DNA from: a virus
DNA: 20,036 nucleotides
Virus record (IMG/VR): IMGVR_UViG_3300032177_000090
Location: 1-20,036 of that record
Direction: 5' to 3' (one strand)
Part shown: in pieces, positions 15,901 to 20,036 of the stretch
How positions within the stretch are numbered: the first letter of the stretch is position 1
Layout of the letters: every line of letters starts with the position of its first letter
The notes under the pieces: model-generated
Seen by the model: the letters and a program-made list of their open reading frames with translations, nothing else
Told to the model about the DNA's origin: nothing
The model's database searches: none
Program-made: the position numbers and the translations under genes

Positions 15901-16772
15901 ACATCACCCGTATTTGGAGTGACTACATTGACGTTATGGAGGTCTTCAACGTCGCCTGCGGTTTTCGAATTGACGAAGATGATGCCTGCCGTTGCGTTAG
16001 ACACCACACAACGACCGAGGAATACTGCCGGAATTGGAGACTGCGGTTTGACGTTTACGATTCTACCGGCTTGTGATGGAGACAACCAGAGTCGGTCGCC
16101 CACAGCAAACGTACTGGTATCCAAATCGTGAATTTCACCGAAGACTGTAACGAACGCATTCGAATACATCGGCATGTTTTCTGTGGCAACACCGATTGTC
16201 GAGAAACCATCCAGTGCTGTGTTTGCCTGTGCCAACGACACATTCATGAATCCGGCAGAAGTATTGGCACCATAGACGATGACCGCATCACCATTCCAGA
16301 TATCTACACCAGAATCGTTGTGCGCCCGAATGTGGGTTTCCTGACCAACCTGTAGCGTGACGTTATTGCCACGAAGACCAATTCTCAACGTTCCCGCGTG
16401 AGGATCCCATTGAACAGAACCTTCATGGTCTGTCTCGATATTAGCCGAAGGGTCAATGTCTAGGTGATTGGTCTTGATGGATACGGCATAGAGTTCTTCT
16501 TCACCATAGTCTGCGGTACTCTTCCAATGTAGGTTGGGTGAAGTTGTGAATGGTCCACCAGAACTCTTGTACTGAATTTCACCTGTGTTGCCAGCCGCAA
16601 TCGCACCCACGCCGGTAGCACCCTGTACACCCTGAACACCCTGAATACCCTGTGCGCCGTTTGCACCGGTTTGACCGGGTGCGCCGGTTCTGATACCAAC
16701 GTTACCGATGGATGCGGTCTGGCTAACTTCTACCTTGCCAACCTGATTCTGTGGGCTAATCTCGACCTTCAT
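12927..16772 (-). CDS. Large collagen-like tail fibre or structural protein, 1281 residues
   Basis: The N-terminus (MKVEISPQNQVGKVEVSQTA) is followed by a short collagen segment and then a beta-rich domain to about residue 307, ending in DLHNVNVVTPNTGDVLVYEF, a motif common in phage tail fibres of this kind. Collagen-like repeats cover about 309-563 and 651-950. They are split by a domain of about 85 residues (KYATTSTTSVAIGTGTKQFD to RWDVNLGGAAG) that recurs beside collagen repeats in phage fibres. The last 330 residues form a globular C-terminal domain (AIGTDEQIIYNSGGTLVGNS to DYISTYIEHDM), which is the likely receptor-contacting tip. There is no S74 domain. The ATG overlaps the preceding gene's stop by one base (TAATG). 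The long threonine- and glutamine-rich repeats without proline are notable. Confidence 0.88.
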   Translation of the reverse strand: MKVEISPQNQVGKVEVSQTASIGNVGIRTGAPGQTGANGAQGIQGVQGVQGATGVGAIAAGNTGEIQYKSSGGPFTTSPNLHWKSTADYGEEELYAVSIKTNHLDIDPSANIETDHEGSVQWDPHAGTLRIGLRGNNVTLQVGQETHIRAHNDSGVDIWNGDAVIVYGANTSAGFMNVSLAQANTALDGFSTIGVATENMPMYSNAFVTVFGEIHDLDTSTFAVGDRLWLSPSQAGRIVNVKPQSPIPAVFLGRCVVSNATAGIIFVNSKTAGDVEDLHNVNVVTPNTGDVLVYEFATEQWRNQAQTGGPQGIQGVQGTAGFVGSNGSQGIQGIQGVQGTAGFLGGDGAQGIQGVQGTQGTQGVQGIQGTTGTQGIQGATGAGTQGVQGIQGTTGIQGIQGIQGITGAGTQGIQGIQGATGIQGIQGITGAGTQGIQGIQGTTGIQGIQGITGAGTQGIQGIQGTTGAGTQGIQGIQGTTGTGTQGIQGIQGITGAQGIQGIQGLTGAQGIQGIQGLTGAQGIQGIQGITGAQGIQGIQGITGSQGTQGIQGVQGIQGTQGIQGFGGDKYATTSTTSVAIGTGTKQFDIGLSLAYSAGQSVVAANDATHKMEGTVTAYYSGNGNLVMNSATATGAGTFNRWDVNLGGAAGATGDQGIQGIQGIQGTTGAQGIQGIQGVQGITGAGTQGIQGIQGTTGIQGIQGIQGITGAGTQGIQGIQGTTGAGTQGIQGIQGITGAGTQGIQGIQGTTGIQGIQGIQGITGSQGIQGIQGVQGTTGTGTQGIQGIQGVQGTTGIQGTTGTGTQGIQGIQGVQGTTGIQGTTGTQGIQGIQGVQGIQGITGAGTQGIQGIQGTTGAGTQGIQGIQGTTGIQGTTGIQGTTGAQGIQGIQGIQGITGTQGIQGIQGITGAGTQGIQGIQGITGTGTQGIQGIQGITGSGSQGIQGVQGTSGSLAAIGTDEQIIYNSGGTLVGNSNLTFNAATSLMKIGIGTNSPNTSIQVFKSNTNPPLPPANTVAIFAKSVGGRMMPAFMGPSGLDSALQPFLGRNGWSQWRWVGNATTTALALGMVAPTATGTATSRIASPATLFQSIRRIGYVSAATAGSNVAIRHPNAQWWRGNVVGGGGFHFVARFAVADAVAVDKALMFVGLSNTIGQIANATSPTAMTNVIGVCQIATSNTLWIVYNKAQATAITIDTGLYCNVGNVNLWDVAIFAAPNSTTVSVGVIDMLAPATNSFFKIITDDTTNLPAPNTMLTIQEWRSNNTNASFVAMDYISTYIEHDM
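13922..14815 (-). repeat. Collagen-coding repeat block 2 of the 1281-residue fibre
   Basis: About 300 residues of Gly-X-Y triplets, many organised in larger units GITGAGTQGIQGIQ or GTTGTGTQGIQG. In these GAG or GTG puts Gly at the third position, locally breaking the triplet register. Confidence 0.95.
15083..15846 (-). repeat. Collagen-coding repeat block 1 of the 1281-residue fibre
   Basis: About 255 residues of Gly-X-Y triplets. Around 15180-15310 there is a 36-base higher-order tandem unit encoding GLTGAQGIQGIQ or its GIT variant, repeated about four times. Confidence 0.95.
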
Positions 16773-17122
16773 TATCTGCTGACCTGTGGACTGATTGTAA
16801 TAATCCCCTCAAGTACGCGAATGACTACGTTGCTGCTAGGAGAGTAGGTGGTCATCTTCAAGTCATAGAGATAGCGTCCTGCCTTGATGTTGGCAGTATT
16901 GGCTGAATCCATGGAAAGGGATATCTGCCCATTGGTATTAGGTGCGACGATAGAAACGGCAATCGTGTTAGCCGTATTGGAGTAATACGACTTGCGAACT
17001 TGACATGCGAACGTAGGCTCACCGTTGCCGGTGTTAGCCAGATTCATAGGAGTACCATCATCGTTCGTTAGGTCGATGGTGGCAAAAGTTGTTCCTTGGT
17101 CTATGTTGAGTTCTGCGTACAT
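16772..17122 (-). CDS. Small beta-rich virion structural protein (116 residues)
   Basis: The sequence MYAELNIDQGTTF, with a C-terminal KAGRYLYDLKMT and RVLEGIITISPQVSR, is a small beta-sandwich protein seen beside tail fibre genes in many T4-like marine phages, usually annotated only as a structural protein. I chose the ATG at 17122 rather than the GTG at 17146 because AGAGGA (minus strand, 17131-17136) is well spaced before the ATG, and because a late-promoter-like box at 17148-17155 would start its RNA at about 17141, inside the longer version. The protein probably links fibre and baseplate, or forms an adaptor, judging by its place between two fibre genes. It ends one base inside the start of the 1281-residue fibre gene. 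Confidence 0.75.
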   Translation of the reverse strand: MYAELNIDQGTTFATIDLTNDDGTPMNLANTGNGEPTFACQVRKSYYSNTANTIAVSIVAPNTNGQISLSMDSANTANIKAGRYLYDLKMTTYSPSSNVVIRVLEGIITISPQVSR

Positions 17123-17147
17123 GCCAATATTCCTCTGAGGATCCACC

Positions 17148-17155
17148 CTATTTAG
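17148..17155 (-). promoter_or_regulatory. Late-promoter-like box before the 116-residue structural gene
   Basis: CTAAATAG on the minus strand in the short gap after the 565-residue adhesin gene, 25 bases before the preferred ATG at 17122. It sits inside the dyad ACCCT-ATTT-AGGGT (17145-17158). RNA would begin at about 17141, which supports the shorter start. Confidence 0.62.
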
Positions 17156-17157
17156 GG

Positions 17158-18855
17158 TTAGTAGACAAGCATTCCGTTAGCATAAAACTCCGATTCCAAG
17201 AAGGTGTAAACCGTATGTGGATAGTCGAGTTCTGTAATAGATACAATCTCATTCTCATCGTCATCAACGTCAATTACACGGTCGCCTACCTCTAGTTGCT
17301 GCGCCATACCCAAACTCTTGTAGACACCAACCGGGTTGATGGCTGCGTAACCCTTGTCCTTGACAAAGAGCGGATGGTCTTCGGATACGTTGAGGATTCT
17401 ACCATCGAAGAAGGTGATCCTGTACATCTCACGGAATTGCCGAGTGATGACTTCTGTAACCACCTTGTCTCCGCTACGAGAACGGATGGAATCACCGACC
17501 TGAACCATGTAGATAGGCTTCGTGGAGAAGTCTGCCATGGTGATGAGAGTCTCTGGCGTAAAGCAACAGAGTGGACAGCCGCCACTACCGTGAGTACCGG
17601 GTGTAGAATCGGCTTCTCCGGTCAGGCGCACCGTACTGCTCGACAACACAACACTGTCTGAATTTCTACGGAATTCGATGGTTGCAAGAGCAAATTTAGT
17701 ATTCGGTCCACCGGTAGGTGAAATCACATTCATAGACCATATTCTGTCTGCGTTCAGGTTCAACCATGAGTTATTTGCCTCACCCACCCATGCGATTGAG
17801 GTATTTCCACCGGTTATCTTCGTAACCCGAACATCGAAATAGGCTCCCAAAGTAGTGTCCGAAGGTTCAGAATCATGTCTCAACCATACATGTGCAGATG
17901 CAAGATTGGCATACGTGTGTCCAAAATATCCATTAGCTCCAACTATCAATTTGACGTTTGCATTGCACTGTCCACCATCTGTGGATATGCTGCTATAGAA
18001 CATATAGGTCAAACTATTCGCCATACCCAAACTGTCGGCACCCCGAAAAGTGAGCAAACTCACCGGAGCGGTAGCAGATATTGCCCCCGAATATCCAAAC
18101 GAATTTGTAGGCACACCATTTGCACCGGTTGTGAAGGATACTAATTGGTCTTTGTTAGGATCAATCGCATACCAATCAATGATTATCTGCCCATTAGCAC
18201 CGGCTTTTCCAGTACCGGTTGAACCGCCGCCGCCACCACCGGGGATGGTACCAGCAACATCTATTGCGCCTCCTACACCACCACCATAAGCGACACCACC
18301 TGCATTACCACCTGTAGTGGAAACACCAGTATTTCCGTTTGCCGAACCGGTTTCGACTAACGATAATGCGTCATATTGTCCCACATCCCAATAAGAATAA
18401 GACAGTGAAACATTACCACCATTGCCAACAAAGGAAGTTTTTGAAGGTTTGTATGCTCCCTTGCCACCTGTCGCGTATATGTTTATGGTATTTGTGGCTG
18501 GACCGCTATAAATGCGCAACATAGACTGGTCGCCAGCCGATGCATTAGTGGATGAACCAGCACCACCTTTACCTACTATTATAGAAAATGCGTTGGAAGT
18601 ACCACCAACTAATCCATAGAGTGTTTTCTTGAAGAATCCGGCACCACCACCGCCTTTATCTGCGCCGCCACCACCACCGCCCCATGTGCGTACATCACAA
18701 CTAACTGCCGTTGCAGGAATGCTGATGTTTATTCTAAAATTAGATGAAGCACTGGCATCATAGGTATCTGTCTGAAACGGCGTCGTGCAGGCAGAATACG
18801 TATTCGCAACTTCCGCTAGTGAAACAGGTAGTGTGTTGGCAACTCCGCGACTCAT
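17158..18855 (-). CDS. Glycine-rich tail adhesin with C-terminal Hint domain, 565 residues
   Basis: Residues about 50-230 are a glycine-rich phage adhesin domain (WGGGGGGADKGGGGAGFFKK, IIVGKGGAG, ATGGKGA, GGGGGG), a type found in receptor-binding tips of T4-like fibres. Residues about 340-420 carry the domain shared with the two smaller adhesins (FDVRVTKITGG, NNSWLNL, EFRRNSDS). A CPLC then precedes Cys431-Phe432, which opens a 135-residue Hint domain: CFTPETLITMADFSTKPI, VGDSIRS, SEDHPLFV (His494), GDRVIDV, and an ending SEFYANGMLVY. As in the other copy there is no terminal His-Asn and no C-extein. The gene starts 3 bases after the S74 fibre gene, with AAGGAAAG as ribosome binding site. Cleavage at Cys431 would release a 430-residue adhesin. 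Confidence 0.87.
   Translation of the reverse strand: MSRGVANTLPVSLAEVANTYSACTTPFQTDTYDASASSNFRINISIPATAVSCDVRTWGGGGGGADKGGGGAGFFKKTLYGLVGGTSNAFSIIVGKGGAGSSTNASAGDQSMLRIYSGPATNTINIYATGGKGAYKPSKTSFVGNGGNVSLSYSYWDVGQYDALSLVETGSANGNTGVSTTGGNAGGVAYGGGVGGAIDVAGTIPGGGGGGSTGTGKAGANGQIIIDWYAIDPNKDQLVSFTTGANGVPTNSFGYSGAISATAPVSLLTFRGADSLGMANSLTYMFYSSISTDGGQCNANVKLIVGANGYFGHTYANLASAHVWLRHDSEPSDTTLGAYFDVRVTKITGGNTSIAWVGEANNSWLNLNADRIWSMNVISPTGGPNTKFALATIEFRRNSDSVVLSSSTVRLTGEADSTPGTHGSGGCPLCCFTPETLITMADFSTKPIYMVQVGDSIRSRSGDKVVTEVITRQFREMYRITFFDGRILNVSEDHPLFVKDKGYAAINPVGVYKSLGMAQQLEVGDRVIDVDDDENEIVSITELDYPHTVYTFLESEFYANGMLVY
17161..17565 (-). other. Hint domain 2 (Cys431 to end)
   Basis: This is a mini-Hint of 135 residues without an endonuclease. 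The catalytic Cys codon TGC is at 17563-17565. It aligns along its full length with Hint domain 1, sharing CPxCCFTP, TLITMAD, VGD, SEDHP, INP, EIxSITE and FYANGMLVY, and differing mainly in the middle. It is clearly a paralogue. Confidence 0.85.
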
Positions 18856-18858
18856 GAT

Positions 18859-20036
18859 TTACTTTCCTTCAAGAACTTTGATACGTGCGCTCAACTCTTT
18901 GATTGCTTCGATGAGAACAGGGACCAGACGATCATAGGAGACACGCTTATATCCATCGACTTCGTGAATCAGTTCTGGCAATTGTGCTTCGACTTCCTGT
19001 GCCAGAATACCGACTTGTGGTTTGTCATCATTGATACCCAATGATTTTGCAAGTGAATTCCACTTGTAGCGAACACCATTGATAGTGGAGAGAATATCCA
19101 ATGGATTGTCGATGAATCCTAGAACATTCTTGAGGCGAGCATCCGATGCGGCTGCAAAGTCTGTGGCTGAAACAGTACCAGTCGATGCATTGAATGTGTA
19201 GGCTGTTGCCGATGTTCTGACCTTTGGTGTTTGGTTGGATCCGGCAGCGGCAACGCAAACTGGATATAGTGTCGCAGTCGATGTGTCGTTCGATGCATTG
19301 ATAGCCGTCGAAGGACCGGTCGCACCTTGCGTTCCAAGAACACCCTGCGTACCTGTAGTACCCTGCGTTCCGTTGGTTCCAGTGATACCCTGAATACCTT
19401 GAATACCCTGTATACCCTGTGCGCCGTTGGTACCGTTCGTTCCCTGAATGCCTTGGATACCCTGCGAACCTGTGATACCTTGGATACCTTGAACACCTTG
19501 CGAACCAGTTGTTCCAGTGATACCTTGAATACCTTGGATACCCTGTGCGCCAGTAGTACCGGTCGTTCCCTGAATACCTTGGATACCCTGAGAGCCATTG
19601 GTTCCTGTGATACCTTGGATACCCTGTGAGCCAGCGGTTCCTGTGGTGCCTTGAATACCCTGAATACCCTGTGCGCCGTTGCTACCACTGATGCCCTGAA
19701 TACCCTGTGTGCCAGTACCGGTGATACCCTGAATACCTTGGATACCCTGTGTGCCAGTACCGGTGATACCCTGAATACCTTGGATACCTTGCGCACCTTG
19801 CACACCCTGCCGACCTTGGATACCTTGGATACCTTGTGAGCCTGTGATACCTTGAATGCCTTGGATACCCTGCGCACCAGTGATGCCAGTTATACCCTGA
19901 ATGCCTTGAATACCTTGCGGACCAATCAGTGCCGGGTTAGTGTTGTCAACCGCGAACGATACGTTTGCGTTACCATTGACACCAGCACCGACAGTGACGA
20001 GGACGGTTGATGTGTTGCTGAAGTTGATGCCGTTTG
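18859..20036 (-). CDS. Collagen-like tail fibre with C-terminal S74 self-cleaving chaperone domain (5' end outside window)
   Basis: The frame is open to the right edge, leaving 391 codons plus the stop; the true start lies beyond 20036. At the edge the frame reads NGINFSNTSTVLVTVGAG, the same beta domain as near the N-terminus of the 975-residue fibre. Collagen-like repeats cover about 19324-19918. A beta segment follows (TATLYPVCVAA, then KVRTSATAYTFNASTGTVSA), and then the Peptidase_S74 intramolecular chaperone: SDARLK begins at the Ser codon 19144-19146. The Ser and the Lys five residues later match the self-cleaving dyad of endosialidase-type chaperones. KYKWNSL-like and GILAQEVEAQLPELI elements and a helical end (AIKELSARIKVLEGK) complete it. 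The domain helps the fibre trimerise and then cuts itself off. Confidence 0.93.
   Translation of the reverse strand, partial: NGINFSNTSTVLVTVGAGVNGNANVSFAVDNTNPALIGPQGIQGIQGITGITGAQGIQGIQGITGSQGIQGIQGRQGVQGAQGIQGIQGITGTGTQGIQGIQGITGTGTQGIQGISGSNGAQGIQGIQGTTGTAGSQGIQGITGTNGSQGIQGIQGTTGTTGAQGIQGIQGITGTTGSQGVQGIQGITGSQGIQGIQGTNGTNGAQGIQGIQGIQGITGTNGTQGTTGTQGVLGTQGATGPSTAINASNDTSTATLYPVCVAAAGSNQTPKVRTSATAYTFNASTGTVSATDFAAASDARLKNVLGFIDNPLDILSTINGVRYKWNSLAKSLGINDDKPQVGILAQEVEAQLPELIHEVDGYKRVSYDRLVPVLIEAIKELSARIKVLEGK
18862..19146 (-). other. Peptidase_S74 intramolecular chaperone domain
   Basis: These last 95 residues of the fibre form the chaperone. Autocleavage is predicted immediately before the Ser of SDARLK. 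GVRYKW, GILAQEVEAQLPEL and the C-terminal helix are the family's conserved elements. This is one of three self-processing domains in the window, but it is unrelated to the Hint fold. Confidence 0.92.
19324..19918 (-). repeat. Collagen-coding repeat block of the S74 fibre
   Basis: About 198 residues of Gly-X-Y triplets with spacers such as GTNGTN and GTTGTT. It includes a tandem 42-base duplication starting at 19700 (second copy from 19742), encoding a 14-residue unit with GTGTQGIQGIQ. Confidence 0.95.
19796..19872. repeat. 77-base segment shared between two fibre genes, copy B
   Basis: Partner of 11067-11143; both lie on the same strand and in the same frame. Confidence 0.93.

Noticed and set aside
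10778-15907. Long open frames on the plus strand and in other minus frames across the fibre genes (Thr-Leu-Asn or Lys-Val-Phe-Arg repeats)
   Set aside because: They are shadows of the 9-base collagen repeat, whose period keeps all frames free of stops. They have no ribosome sites, and the minus-strand Gly-X-Y frame continues into ordinary domains on both sides.
16772-17146. GTG start at 17146 for the small structural protein
   Set aside because: The ATG at 17122 has a good ribosome site and lies downstream of the expected RNA start. The extra eight residues also overlap the inferred leader.
9096-17565. True splicing inteins or a homing endonuclease
   Set aside because: There is no C-extein, no terminal His-Asn and no LAGLIDADG or HNH insert. 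The domains are 135-141 residues and end the protein.
10763-19918. CRISPR array or minisatellite
   Set aside because: The repeats are in frame with coding sequence, there are no unique spacers of constant length, and the units vary at wobble positions.
1-20036. tRNA genes, insertion sequences, integrase or attachment site
   Set aside because: None seen. Genes cover almost the whole window, and no cloverleaf or transposase motif was noticed.

Overview
This window is part of the late (virion) gene region of a T4-like myovirus, that is, a tailed phage with a contractile tail. Every supported gene lies on the minus strand, so the region reads from right to left. The core genes come in the T4 order 13-14-15-16-17-18: neck proteins, tail sheath stabiliser, small and large terminase, tail sheath. 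The genes are packed with ATGA, TGATG or TAATG overlaps, and short A/T-rich boxes resembling T4 late promoters (CTAAATA or CATAAATA) sit in the few gaps. The sequence does not fix the host. The collagen-like (Gly-Ile-Gln) fibres suggest an environmental T4-like phage of aquatic bacteria. No tRNA, CRISPR array, insertion sequence or origin was seen, and no stretch over 60 bases lacks a gene.

Layout in the direction of transcription. (1) 20036-12927: the end of a collagen-like fibre with a C-terminal self-cleaving S74 chaperone domain (truncated by the window), a glycine-rich adhesin ending in a Hint (Hedgehog/intein) domain, a small structural protein, and a 1281-residue collagen-like fibre. 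(2) 12892-9093: a 975-residue collagen-like fibre and a second Hint-tailed adhesin. (3) 9093-6793: three small sulfotransferase-like genes, with a 151-residue adhesin-type protein between the first two. (4) 6787-6485: a small HEMEH metallopeptidase-like protein. (5) 6484-1: the T4 morphogenesis core, ending in the tail sheath gene, which runs off the left edge.

The fibre, Hint and sulfotransferase block lies just before gene 13. In T4 this slot holds the short tail fibre (12) and whisker (wac) genes, so the block is best read as a receptor-binding and virion-decoration module. Three of its proteins share a roughly 75-residue domain: two carry a C-terminal Hint domain with the motif CPxCCF and the ending ANGMLVY, and one has no Hint. 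The interleaving of adhesins, Hint domains and sulfotransferases is the most unusual part of the window. One inference is that tail adhesins are self-processed by the Hint domains and that either the adhesins or the host surface is sulfated. Neither activity can be shown from sequence alone.
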